This document shows, one piece after another, positions 28,999 through 37,626 of a DNA stretch of 64,000 bases (position 1 is its first letter; each line of letters starts with the position of its first letter). The position numbers and the translations under genes were made by a program. Origin of the DNA: Zeimonas arvi. Lineage in GTDB: Bacteria > Pseudomonadota > Gammaproteobacteria > Burkholderiales > Burkholderiaceae_E. The notes beneath the pieces were generated by a model. That model saw only the letters and a program-made list of their open reading frames with translations. It was not told the origin of the DNA and did no database searches. Location of the stretch: contig NZ_VDUY01000004.1 in the NCBI RefSeq assembly GCF_008039575.1, forward strand, positions 372,001 through 436,000. Reading direction: 5' to 3'.

Positions 28999-31900
28999 CG
29001 GATGCCCTGAGTTGTTGCTGGAGGGTGTCGAAGTCGAAGGCATCGACCAGGCGCGACCACTGCGCGCACAGCGGGGCCAGGTCGGGGTGCTCGCGCGCCA
29101 GGGCGTCGAGGCGCTCGCGCAGCGCGCGCGGCCTGCCGGCCAGCGCCAGTCGGCGAAGCTCCGCGAGCGCCTCGACCGGCACGCCGAAGGCAGCGACGTC
29201 CAGCGTCGCGGGCGGCGCCTCCAGCGGCTCCACGGTCAGGTCGGTGATCCACTCGATCTCCAGGTGACGACCGAGCGCGTCGAGCAGCTCGGACTCGATC
29301 ACCGGCTTGGCGACGAAGGCCTGCGCCTGGGCGTTCGCGAGGTTCTCCGGGCGGTTCTCGAAGAGGTCGGCCGAGACCATGACGATCGGCAGGTCGGTGA
29401 AGCCGGACTCGCGCACCATGCGGGCGGCCTGCCATCCGTCCAGGTCGTCCATGCTCACGTCGAGCAGGATCGCATCGGGGCGGACCTCCCGCACGCTCTC
29501 CAGGCATTCGCGCGCGCTGGCCGCCTCCCGGATCGCGAAGCCCAGCGGCGCCAGGAGTCCGGCGATCATCTGGCGCTGGATCGGCTGGTCGTCGACCACC
29601 AGCAGCGTGCGGCGAGGGCCCGCGTAGCCGGAGATCGGCCGATGGCGCGGCGGACTCGGCAGCGACGCGAGGCCGGCCGCGCTCAGCTCGCGCAGGTAAA
29701 GCCGGACCGAGAAGGTGCTGCCCGCGCCGGGCGTGCTGCGAACGGCGAGCTCGCCGCCCATCAGTTCGGTGAGCAGGCCGGTGATCGTGAGCCCGAGCCC
29801 GGTGCCGAGCTCGCTCGAGCGGCGTCCGGCGCTGCCGCGCTCGAAGGGCAGGAAGATCCGCTCGAGGTCCTGGGGTGCGATGCCGATCCCGGTGTCGATG
29901 ACCTCGAACACGATCACCGCGCGCCGGGCGTCCACGCGCAGCGTCACGCCGCCGCTCCGCGTGTAGCGCACCGCGTTGCCGAGCAGGTTGATCAGGATCT
30001 GGCGCAGCCGCTTGGCGTCGGCCTGCACGTAGGTCGGAACCCGCCCGGCGGTCTCGAAGGAGAAGGCGAGGCCCTTGGCGCGCGCCTGGGGCTGCACCAT
30101 GCGGACCAGGTCGTCGAGCAGCTCGCGAAGCGGCACCGGCGCGCTGTCCAGCCGCAGGCGGCCCGCCTCGATCCGGGCCAGGTCGAGCAGGCCGTCGACC
30201 AGCGCGTGCAGGTGCTCGCCGCTGCGCTGGATGGTGACCACGGCGTCGCGCGCCGTTCCGGCGAGCTGGTTGCCCTTGAGCAGGATCTGCGCGTAGCCCA
30301 GGATGCTGTTGAGCGGCGTGCGCAGTTCGTGCGTGATGCCGGTCACGTAGCGCGTCTTCGCCCGGCTCGCCGATTCCGCCAGGTCCTTGGCCGCCTGCAG
30401 CGCCGCATCGGTGCGCCGGTGCGCGTCGACCTCGCGGGTGAGCAGCTGGGTTTGGCGCGTCGACTCGTCTTCCGCCATCCGGCGGCTTTCGCCGGCGAGC
30501 ACCACCCACCACGAGCAGACCGCCGCCACGAGGACCAGCAGCGCGTAGGCCTTCACGAAAGGCATGCGCAGCGCGATCGTCCCGGAGGCCAGCGTTTCCT
30601 GGTAGTAGACGATGCCCAGCACCGCGGCGAGCATCGCGCTGAGCGAGGCGAGCACGACCAGGAAGTAACCGATCCGGCCATTGACCCGGCGCGTCAGCCG
30701 CCCCGGCAGCACCGCGGCGACCGCGTCGGCAGCCTGCTCGGAGGCGCGCGATCGCGACTTGCAGCAGTCGCGGCAGCGCGACTCCAGCGTGCAGCACAGC
30801 GAGCAGATCGGCGCGCCGTAGGCCGGGCAGCCGGCGATGTCCTCGGATTCGAATTCGTTCTCGCACACCGAGCAGCGCACGATCTGGCCGGGCTTCCAGG
30901 CCGTCGGCGGTCGTCGCGCGAGGTAGTAGCGGCCGCGAGTCAGCCAGGCGATCAATGGGGCGCTGGCCAGCGACGCGCCCAGCGCGATGAAGGGCGAGAA
31001 GGCCTCGGCGCCGGGGCCCAGCACGCCACTGTAGGCCACGATCGCCAGCGCTGCGGCCAGCAGCATCGAGCCGAGCCCGACCGGGTTCAGGTCGTACAGG
31101 TGGGCCCGCTTGAACTCGATGTGGCGGGGGCTCAGCCCGAGCGGCTTGTTGATGACCAGGTCGGCCACCAGCGCGCCGACCCAGGCGATCGCGAGGTTGG
31201 CGTAGAGGCCCAGCACGCGCTCGAGGGCGCCGAAGACGTCGAGCGTCATCAGCAGCAGCGCGATCGTCACGTTGAACACCAGCCAGACCACGCGACCCGG
31301 GTGGCTGTGCGTGAGCCGCGCGAAGAAGTTCGACCAGGCCAGCGATCCGGCATAGGCGTTGGTCACGTTGATCTTGACCTGCGAGACGATCACGAAGACC
31401 ACGGTCGCCGCGACCGCCCAGGCGGAGCCGCCGAACACCTGCTGGAAGCCCGCCAGGTACATCTCGGTGGGCTGGATCGCCTTCTCCGCGGCAACGCCCT
31501 GCCCGAGGGCGAGGAAGGCCAGGAAGGCGCCGGCCAGCATCTTCAGCATGCCCGGCACCACCCACCCCGGACCGGCCACGATGACCGCCGTCCACCAGCG
31601 CCAGCGGTTGCCGGCGTTGCGCTCGGGCAGGAAGCGCAGGTAGTCGACCTGCTCGCCGATCTGCACGACCAGCGCGATCGCGACGGTGGCCGCCGCCCCG
31701 AACATCAGCGGATCGAAGCCGCTGCTGCCGGAGACGCTTCCGGACAGGCCGGACAGCGACGTCAGGGCCTGGGGATTCCGGAAGGCGATGAACAGGAAGG
31801 GCAGGGCGAGGAGCGCCAGCCAGACCGGCTGCGTGCAGGCCTGCAGGCGCGAGATCAGCGTGATCCCGTGCGTGACCAGCGGAATCACGACGACGGCCGA

Positions 31901-32368
31901 GATCGCGTAGCACCACACCAGCGGCAGGTCGACCACCATCTGCAGCGCCAGCGCCATGATCGCGGCTTCGAGCGCGAAGAAGATGAAGGTGAAGCCGGCG
32001 TACACCAGCGAGGTGATCGTCGAGCCCAGGTAGCCGAAGCCCGCGCCGCGAGTCAGCAGGTCCATGTCCACGCCGTGCCGGGCGGCGTAGACGCTGATCG
32101 GCAGTCCGGTCAGGAAGGTGACCAGGCCCACCGCCAGGATCGCCCACAGCGCGTTCGCGAACCCGTAGTTCAGCGCGATCGTTCCGCCGATCGCCTCGAG
32201 CGCCAGGAAGGACACCGCGCCGAAGGCCGTGTTGGCCACCCGGAACTCCGACCACTTGCGGAAGCTGCGCGGCGTGTAGCGCAGGGCGTAGTCCTCGAGC
32301 GTCTCGTTGGCCACCCAGGCGTTGTAGTCGCGCCGGATGCGAAGGATTTTCTGCGGAGCGGAGGACAA
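28988..32368 (-). CDS. NCS1-transporter-like / Cys-rich / histidine kinase / receiver fusion sensor
   Basis: 1126 residues. Residues about 35-490 form a 12-helix permease-like domain resembling NCS1 (cytosine/purine/allantoin) transporters (YNAWVANETLEDYALRYTPR, DLLTRGAGFGYLGSTI). A cysteine module follows: C499, C502, C514, C522, C525, C526, C532, C535, C536, probably zinc or Fe-S. Two further helices (about 565-590, 605-630), a coiled coil, then HisKA with THELRTPL (H680) and HATPase_c (DTGIGIA, GTGLGLT), then a receiver with D970. Start is TTG at 32368: an in-frame stop lies two codons upstream and no Met occurs for more than 100 residues. Likely senses urea or a related nitrogen compound, as CbrA does with its SLC5 domain; ligand unproven. 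Overlaps the response-regulator gene. Confidence 0.93.
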   Translation of the reverse strand: MSSAPQKILRIRRDYNAWVANETLEDYALRYTPRSFRKWSEFRVANTAFGAVSFLALEAIGGTIALNYGFANALWAILAVGLVTFLTGLPISVYAARHGVDMDLLTRGAGFGYLGSTITSLVYAGFTFIFFALEAAIMALALQMVVDLPLVWCYAISAVVVIPLVTHGITLISRLQACTQPVWLALLALPFLFIAFRNPQALTSLSGLSGSVSGSSGFDPLMFGAAATVAIALVVQIGEQVDYLRFLPERNAGNRWRWWTAVIVAGPGWVVPGMLKMLAGAFLAFLALGQGVAAEKAIQPTEMYLAGFQQVFGGSAWAVAATVVFVIVSQVKINVTNAYAGSLAWSNFFARLTHSHPGRVVWLVFNVTIALLLMTLDVFGALERVLGLYANLAIAWVGALVADLVINKPLGLSPRHIEFKRAHLYDLNPVGLGSMLLAAALAIVAYSGVLGPGAEAFSPFIALGASLASAPLIAWLTRGRYYLARRPPTAWKPGQIVRCSVCENEFESEDIAGCPAYGAPICSLCCTLESRCRDCCKSRSRASEQAADAVAAVLPGRLTRRVNGRIGYFLVVLASLSAMLAAVLGIVYYQETLASGTIALRMPFVKAYALLVLVAAVCSWWVVLAGESRRMAEDESTRQTQLLTREVDAHRRTDAALQAAKDLAESASRAKTRYVTGITHELRTPLNSILGYAQILLKGNQLAGTARDAVVTIQRSGEHLHALVDGLLDLARIEAGRLRLDSAPVPLRELLDDLVRMVQPQARAKGLAFSFETAGRVPTYVQADAKRLRQILINLLGNAVRYTRSGGVTLRVDARRAVIVFEVIDTGIGIAPQDLERIFLPFERGSAGRRSSELGTGLGLTITGLLTELMGGELAVRSTPGAGSTFSVRLYLRELSAAGLASLPSPPRHRPISGYAGPRRTLLVVDDQPIQRQMIAGLLAPLGFAIREAASARECLESVREVRPDAILLDVSMDDLDGWQAARMVRESGFTDLPIVMVSADLFENRPENLANAQAQAFVAKPVIESELLDALGRHLEIEWITDLTVEPLEAPPATLDVAAFGVPVEALAELRRLALAGRPRALRERLDALAREHPDLAPLCAQWSRLVDAFDFDTLQQQLRASDDS

Positions 32369-32429
32369 GCGTCACCTGGCGCGGATGGGTTCCTCTCGAT
32401 TGAACGCAAGAACCGCGCCATGACCTCGC

Positions 32430-32447
32430 ATACGTCGATCGACGTAT
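32430..32447 (+). promoter_or_regulatory. 18-bp perfect palindrome between the sensor kinase and urtA (candidate operator)
   Basis: ATACGTCGATCGACGTAT reads identically on both strands. It lies in the 185-bp divergent region, 62 bases from the kinase start and 106 from urtA. Length and symmetry suit a dimeric LuxR/FixJ-type regulator, and such a gene is in the same cluster. Binding is inferred. Confidence 0.6.
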
Positions 32448-32456
32448 TTCCCGTTC

Positions 32457-32470
32457 GTGCTGCAGAGCAC
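32457..32470 (+). promoter_or_regulatory. Short inverted repeat GTGCT-N4-AGCAC upstream of urtA
   Basis: Perfect 5-bp arms around GCAG, ten bases from the larger palindrome. It loosely resembles half of an NtrC-type enhancer site but does not match the full pattern. Could equally be chance. Confidence 0.3.
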
Positions 32471-32553
32471 AAAGTCGCTTCCTGCACGCACGCCAGCCTC
32501 GACGCACCGCGACGTGTCCCGGAATCCCCCTTTCTTGTGCAAGGAGCCTCGAA

Positions 32554-33834
32554 ATGTCGCACGACCACGACGAAAACGCCTCCAGACCGGGCATCCCGGC
32601 CCTCTCCGACGTCACCCGGCGCCGCCTGCTGCAGGGCCTCGGCGCGATTCCGCTGGCCGGCGTGCCGGGCCTCGCGTTCGCCCAGCAGTTCCCGACCGCC
32701 AAGGTGATGACCACGGGCAAGGCGGTCACCGACACCGAGGTGGTCGTCGGCCAGCTTCACTCCTCCTCCGGAACGATGGCGATCTCCGAGACCGGCGCCA
32801 TCCAGGCCGAGCAGCTGGCGATCGACCAGATCAACGCGATGGGCGGCGTTCTCGGCCGCAAGATCAAGGTGATCAAGGAAGACGGCGCTTCCGACTGGCC
32901 CACCTTCGCCGAGAAGTCCCGCAAGCTGATCCTCAACGACAAGGTGGCCTGCGTGTTCGGATGCTGGACCTCGGCCTCGCGCAAGGCGGTGCTGCCGATC
33001 TTCGAGAAGGAGAACAACCTCCTCTACTACCCGACCTTCTACGAAGGCCTCGAGCAGTCGAAGAACGTCATCTACACCGGCCAGGAAGCCACCCAGCAGA
33101 TCCTCTGGGGTCTGGACTGGGCCAAGGACGAGAAGAAGGCCAAGACCTTCTTCCTGGTCGGCTCGGACTACATCTGGCCGCGCACCTCGATGAAGATCGC
33201 GCGCAAGCACATCGAGAACTTCCAGAAGGGCAAGGTCGTCGGCGAGGAGTACTACGCGCTGGGCAGCACCAACTTCCAGTCGCTGATCAACAAGATCAAG
33301 ATCGCCAAGCCGGACTGCATCTTCGCGGCGGTGGTCGGCGGCTCGAACGTCGCCTTCTACAAGCAACTCAAGGCCGCCGGCATCACCGGGGCCAAGCAGT
33401 TCCTGCTGACGCTGTCGGTCACCGAGGACGAGATGCTGGGCGTGGGCGGCGAGAACTTCGCCGGCTTCTTCTCGTCGATGAAGTACTTCCAGACGCTCGA
33501 GAACGACAACAACAAGAAGTTCGTCGAGGCCTTCAAGGCGGCCTACGGTCCGAAGTCGGTGATCGGCGACGTCACGCAGGCCGGCTACCTGGGCCCCTGG
33601 CTCTGGAAGGCCGCGGTCGAGCGGGCGGGCAGTTTCGACGTCGACGCGGTGGTCAAGGCCTCGCCCGGCATCGAGCTCAAGACCGCGCCCGAAGGCTACG
33701 TGAAGGTCCACGAGAACCACCACCTGTGGAGCAAGGCGCGGATCGCCGAGGGCATGCCCGACGGCACCTTCAAGGTCGTGGCCGAGTCCAAGGACCTGAT
33801 CGAGCCCAACCCCTTCCCGAAGGGCTACCAGTAA
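32554..33834 (+). CDS. urtA: Urea ABC transporter substrate-binding protein UrtA
   Basis: A 426-residue periplasmic binding protein of the branched-chain amino acid/amide type. The N-terminus carries a twin-arginine-like signal (TRRRLLQGLGAIPLAGVPGL, cleavage after AFA near residue 43). The mature part has VGQLHSSSGTMAISE, FGCWTSASRKAVLP and YYPTFYEGLEQS, characteristic of UrtA rather than LivJ/FmdD. AAGGAG ribosome site before ATG 32554. First gene of urtABCDE, divergent from the transporter-like sensor. Confidence 0.96.
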   Translation: MSHDHDENASRPGIPALSDVTRRRLLQGLGAIPLAGVPGLAFAQQFPTAKVMTTGKAVTDTEVVVGQLHSSSGTMAISETGAIQAEQLAIDQINAMGGVLGRKIKVIKEDGASDWPTFAEKSRKLILNDKVACVFGCWTSASRKAVLPIFEKENNLLYYPTFYEGLEQSKNVIYTGQEATQQILWGLDWAKDEKKAKTFFLVGSDYIWPRTSMKIARKHIENFQKGKVVGEEYYALGSTNFQSLINKIKIAKPDCIFAAVVGGSNVAFYKQLKAAGITGAKQFLLTLSVTEDEMLGVGGENFAGFFSSMKYFQTLENDNNKKFVEAFKAAYGPKSVIGDVTQAGYLGPWLWKAAVERAGSFDVDAVVKASPGIELKTAPEGYVKVHENHHLWSKARIAEGMPDGTFKVVAESKDLIEPNPFPKGYQ

Positions 33835-33930
33835 GCGCGGCATCGCCGGGGCCGCCGAGGCCCCGGCGGCGACCCTGGCCGCGCGCGTCGCGTCCAGGGG
33901 TCTTCCCGATCGGTGCGCAAGGAGCCGGAG

Positions 33931-34845
33931 ATGAGTTTCAACGACATCCTCAACATCACCCTGATGCAGGGTTTCGCGGGCCTGAGCCTGTTCTCGGTCC
34001 TGCTGCTGATGGGCCTCGGGCTGGCGGTGATCTTCGGCCAGATGGGCGTCATCAACATGGCGCACGGCGAGTTCATGACGATCGGGGCCTACACGGTCTT
34101 CCTCGGATCGACGCTGACCGAGACCTTCGCCCCCGGGCTGATGCAGGCCTACTTCCCGCTTGCCATCGTGGCCGCCTTCCTGTTCGCCTTCATCGCCGGC
34201 TGGCTCACCGAGTGGGCGCTGATCCGGCACCTCTACAAGCGCCCGCTGGACACGCTGCTCGCCACGTGGGGCCTGAGCCTGGCGATCCAGCAGGTCTTTC
34301 GCACCTTCGTGGGCCCCAAGGAAGTCAGCCCCACGCTGCCCGACTGGCTGATGGGCTCCTGGGCGCCGGTCGAGGGCCTGGACATCCCGATCAACGGCAT
34401 GTTCGTGATGGCGCTGACCCTGCTGGTCACCGGCGGCCTGCTGTTCGCGATGTACCGGTCGCGCTGGGGCCTGCGCGTGCGGGCCACGGTCGCCAACCGG
34501 TCGATGGCCAACGCCACCGGCATCAACACCCGGATGACCGACCGGATGACCTTCGCCATCGGCTGCGGGATCGCCGGCGTGGCGGGCGCGGCCTTCACCA
34601 CGATCGGCTCGACCGGGCCGACCAGCGGTTCGCTGTACATCGTCGACGCCTTCCTGGTTGTCACCTTCGGCGGCGCGGCGAGCCTGCTCGGCACGGTGGC
34701 CTCGGCCTTCGGCATCGCCCAGACGCAGTCGATCTCGGAGTTCTTCCTGACCGGCTCGATGGCCAAGGTGCTCACGCTGATGCTGGTCGTGACCATCCTG
34801 ATGATCCGCCCGCAGGGCCTGTTCGCGGCCAAGGTGCGCCGCTGA
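33931..34845 (+). CDS. urtB: Urea ABC transporter permease UrtB
   Basis: A 304-residue LivH-type inner-membrane permease with about eight hydrophobic segments. It has GQMGVINMAHGEFMTIGAYT (about 38-57) and GLRVRATVANRSMANATGIN, both characteristic of UrtB. The ATG at 33931 is chosen because AAGGAG at 33918-33923 sits at the right distance; an in-frame GTG at 33913 precedes that site and is unlikely. The 96-base gap after urtA holds a GC-rich stretch, perhaps a partial transcript attenuator. Confidence 0.96.
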   Translation: MSFNDILNITLMQGFAGLSLFSVLLLMGLGLAVIFGQMGVINMAHGEFMTIGAYTVFLGSTLTETFAPGLMQAYFPLAIVAAFLFAFIAGWLTEWALIRHLYKRPLDTLLATWGLSLAIQQVFRTFVGPKEVSPTLPDWLMGSWAPVEGLDIPINGMFVMALTLLVTGGLLFAMYRSRWGLRVRATVANRSMANATGINTRMTDRMTFAIGCGIAGVAGAAFTTIGSTGPTSGSLYIVDAFLVVTFGGAASLLGTVASAFGIAQTQSISEFFLTGSMAKVLTLMLVVTILMIRPQGLFAAKVRR

Positions 34846-34867
34846 ACCGGCCGCGAGGAGAAGCACG

Positions 34868-36100
34868 ATGAATGCGCTCAAATCACTCCTGATGCGTCCC
34901 AGCACCGGCAGCATCCTGGTCCTGGCGGCGATCCTGCTGGTGGTGTTCCCGCTGACGCTGGACATCTTCCGGCTGAACCTGGTCGGCAAGTACCTGACCT
35001 ACGGCTTCGTGGCGATCGGCCTGGTGATGCTCTGGGGGCACGCCGGCATCCTGAGCCTCGGCCAGGGCGTCTTCTTCGGGCTGGGCGGCTACATGATGGC
35101 CATGTTCCTCAAGCTCGAGGCCTCCGACCCCGAGAGCACGAAGATCCAGTCCACGCCGGGCATTCCCGACTTCATGGACTGGAACCAGCTGACCGAGCTG
35201 CCCCTCTGGTGGGAGCCGTTCAGGTCGCTGCCCTTCGCGCTGGCGGCGGTGATCCTGGTGCCGGCGATCCTCGCCTTCGTCATCGGCTTCGCGATGTTCA
35301 AGCGGCGGGTCGGCGGGGTCTACTTCGCGATCATCACGCAGGCCGTGGCCCTGATCCTCACGGTGCTGATCATCGGCCAGCAGGGCTACACCGGCGGCGT
35401 GAACGGCATGACTGACCTGAAGACGATGCTGGGCTGGGACATCCGCGAGGACGGCTCCAAGCTGATCCTGTACTACGTGTGCGCCGGCCTGCTGCTCGCC
35501 AGCATCCTGGCCTGCCGCTGGATCCAGTCGAGCAAGCTCGGCACGCTGCTGCTGGCGATGCGCGACAAGGAAGACCGGGTGCGATTCTCGGGCTACGACG
35601 TGGCGATGTTCAAGGTCTTCGCCTTCGTGCTCGCGGCGATCCTGGCCGCGATCGGCGGCGCGATGTTCACGCTGCAGGTCGGCTTCATGTCGCCGTCCTT
35701 CGTCGGGATCGTGCCCTCGATCGAGATGGTGATCTTCGCCGCGGTCGGCGGGCGGATGAGCCTGGTCGGCGCGGTCTACGGCGCGCTGCTGGTGAACTTC
35801 GGCAAGACCTACTTCTCGGAGAGCTTCCCCGATCTGTGGCTCTTCCTGATGGCCGCGCTGTTCATCGGCGTGACCATGGCCTTCCCCAACGGCCTCGCGG
35901 GCCTGGTCGAGAGCCACCTGAAGCCCTGGTGGCGGCGGCGCCGGGCGCAGCGCGCCGAGCAGGCCGAGCGCCTGGCCGCCGCCCAGGCCTCGTGGCCGGA
36001 CCAGCCCGAGTCGCGCGTGCCCGCCGCGAGCGCGCCGGCTTCCGCAGCCGGGGCGGCCGGACCGAAGCTGCCCGGCGGCATCAGCGGCCAGCGCGCCTGA
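34868..36100 (+). CDS. urtC: Urea ABC transporter permease UrtC
   Basis: A 410-residue LivM-type permease: about ten hydrophobic segments between residues 12 and 345, with WGHAGILSLGQGVFFGLGGY (about 57-76), YTGGVNGMTDL and RDKEDRVRFSGYDV. The C-terminal 55 residues are a charged and Ala/Pro-rich cytosolic tail (RRRRAQRAEQAERLAAAQAS), longer than usual and of no known role. CGAGGAGAA before the ATG. Confidence 0.96.
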   Translation: MNALKSLLMRPSTGSILVLAAILLVVFPLTLDIFRLNLVGKYLTYGFVAIGLVMLWGHAGILSLGQGVFFGLGGYMMAMFLKLEASDPESTKIQSTPGIPDFMDWNQLTELPLWWEPFRSLPFALAAVILVPAILAFVIGFAMFKRRVGGVYFAIITQAVALILTVLIIGQQGYTGGVNGMTDLKTMLGWDIREDGSKLILYYVCAGLLLASILACRWIQSSKLGTLLLAMRDKEDRVRFSGYDVAMFKVFAFVLAAILAAIGGAMFTLQVGFMSPSFVGIVPSIEMVIFAAVGGRMSLVGAVYGALLVNFGKTYFSESFPDLWLFLMAALFIGVTMAFPNGLAGLVESHLKPWWRRRRAQRAEQAERLAAAQASWPDQPESRVPAASAPASAAGAAGPKLPGGISGQRA

Positions 36101-36124
36101 TTCCCGCATCGACCGGAGTAGGAC

Positions 36125-36868
36125 ATGAGCCAGAAAGAGTTCGCGCTGTACATCGAGGACCTCACGGTCTCGTTCGACGGCTTCAAGGCGATCGACAGCC
36201 TGAACCTGTACATCGACAAGGACGAGCTGCGGGTGATCATCGGACCGAACGGCGCCGGCAAGACCACGCTGCTCGACCTGATCTGCGGCAAGACGCGCGC
36301 GAGCGCCGGAAGCATCCGGTTCAAGGACGAGGAGCTCACGAAGAAGCCCGAGCACGAGATCGTCAGGTCCGGGGTGGGGCGCAAGTTCCAGACGCCCTCG
36401 ATCTACGAGAACCTCAGCGTGTTCCAGAACCTCGAGGTCTCGTTCCCGAAGGGCCGCTCGGTCTTCGGCGCGCTGTCCTTCGAGCGCACCGAAGAGGTCC
36501 TCGAGCGGGTCCGCAAGGTCGCCGAGGAGATCGGCCTGGCGGACAAGCTCGAGACCGAGGCGGGGCTGCTGTCGCACGGCCAGAAGCAGTGGCTCGAGAT
36601 CGGGATGCTGCTGATGCAGGAGCCCGAGCTTCTGATGCTCGACGAGCCGATCGCGGGCATGAGCGCGCGCGAGCGCGAGCTGACCGCCGACCTGCTCAAG
36701 CGGATCTGCCGCAACCGCTCGATGATCGTGATCGAGCACGACATGGACTTCGTCAAGCAGATCGCCTCGAAGGTCACCGTCATGCACCAGGGAAAGATCC
36801 TCGCCGAAGGGCCGATGGACGTGGTGCAGGCCGATCCCAAGGTGATCGACGTCTACCTGGGTCACTGA
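36125..36868 (+). CDS. urtD: Urea ABC transporter ATP-binding protein UrtD
   Basis: A 247-residue LivG-type ATPase. Walker A GPNGAGKTT (40-48), Q-loop KFQTPSIYENLSV, signature LSHGQKQWLEIG in place of LSGGQ (normal for UrtD), Walker B LLMLDEPIAGMS and switch His in IVIEHDMDFV. Works as a heterodimer with UrtE on the UrtBC permease. Preceded by GGAGTA; 24 bases from urtC. Confidence 0.96.
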   Translation: MSQKEFALYIEDLTVSFDGFKAIDSLNLYIDKDELRVIIGPNGAGKTTLLDLICGKTRASAGSIRFKDEELTKKPEHEIVRSGVGRKFQTPSIYENLSVFQNLEVSFPKGRSVFGALSFERTEEVLERVRKVAEEIGLADKLETEAGLLSHGQKQWLEIGMLLMQEPELLMLDEPIAGMSARERELTADLLKRICRNRSMIVIEHDMDFVKQIASKVTVMHQGKILAEGPMDVVQADPKVIDVYLGH

Positions 36869-36895
36869 CCCGCCGAACCCGCAACGGAGCCAGCC

Positions 36896-37585
36896 ATGCT
36901 CGAAGTCAAGGACCTGTTCGTCGCCTACGGGCAAAGCGAGGCGCTGCACGGCATCTCGTTCGACGCCGCCCACAACGAGACGGTGGCCATCATGGGGCGC
37001 AACGGCATGGGCAAGACCACGCTGTTCAAGAGCCTGATGGGGGTGCTGCCGTTGAAGGCCGGGAGCATCAGGGTCGCGGGGAGCGACGTGTCGCGGGACG
37101 AGAGCTTTCGCCGCGTCGCCAAGGGGATCGCCTACGTGCCGCAGGGTCGGATGATCTTCCCGACGCTCACCGTCGAGGAGAACATCCAGACCGGGCTGGA
37201 GAACAGCCGCAGCAAGCGGATTCCCGACGAGATCTACGCGCTCTTCCCGGTGCTCTTCGAGATGCGCCGGCGCAAGGGCGGGAACCTGTCGGGCGGCCAG
37301 CAGCAGCAGCTGGCGATCGCGCGGGCGCTGGTGACCGACCCCAAGGTCCTGCTGCTCGACGAGCCCACCGAGGGCATCCAGCCTTCGATCATCAAGGACA
37401 TCGCCAAGGCGCTCAACGAGATCCGCAAGATGCGCCGGATCACGATCGTCGTGTCGGAGCAGATCCTGTCCTTCGCGATGGACGTGGCCGACCGGCTGTT
37501 CGTCATCGAGGGCGGGCGGCTGGTCCACGAAACCACGCGCGCCGAGACCGACGAGGCGCGCATCAAGCAGTACCTGTCGGTCTGA
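36896..37585 (+). CDS. urtE: Urea ABC transporter ATP-binding protein UrtE
   Basis: A 229-residue LivF-type ATPase: Walker A GRNGMGKTT (34-42), signature LSGGQQQQLAIARAL, Walker B VLLLDEPTEGIQPS, switch stretch VVSEQILSF (Gln instead of the usual switch His, common in UrtE/LivF). Energises urea uptake with UrtD. 27 bases downstream of urtD; GGAGC ribosome site. Confidence 0.96.
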   Translation: MLEVKDLFVAYGQSEALHGISFDAAHNETVAIMGRNGMGKTTLFKSLMGVLPLKAGSIRVAGSDVSRDESFRRVAKGIAYVPQGRMIFPTLTVEENIQTGLENSRSKRIPDEIYALFPVLFEMRRRKGGNLSGGQQQQLAIARALVTDPKVLLLDEPTEGIQPSIIKDIAKALNEIRKMRRITIVVSEQILSFAMDVADRLFVIEGGRLVHETTRAETDEARIKQYLSV

Positions 37586-37626
37586 ACGCCGACGCCCATC
37601 TCAACGACGCCCCACGGAGGCACGCC

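Noticed and set aside
32369-32553. Sigma-54 promoter for urtA
   Set aside because: Looked for TGGCAC-N5-TTGC words on both strands and found no match good enough to report.
28964-32707. 1247-codon plus-strand open frame opposite the sensor kinase
   Set aside because: The minus strand encodes complete transporter, kinase and receiver motifs; the plus frame is Arg/His/Gln-rich noise.
33835-33930. Strong intrinsic terminator between urtA and urtB
   Set aside because: GC-rich dyads exist but no T-run follows and the operon continues with a good ribosome site.
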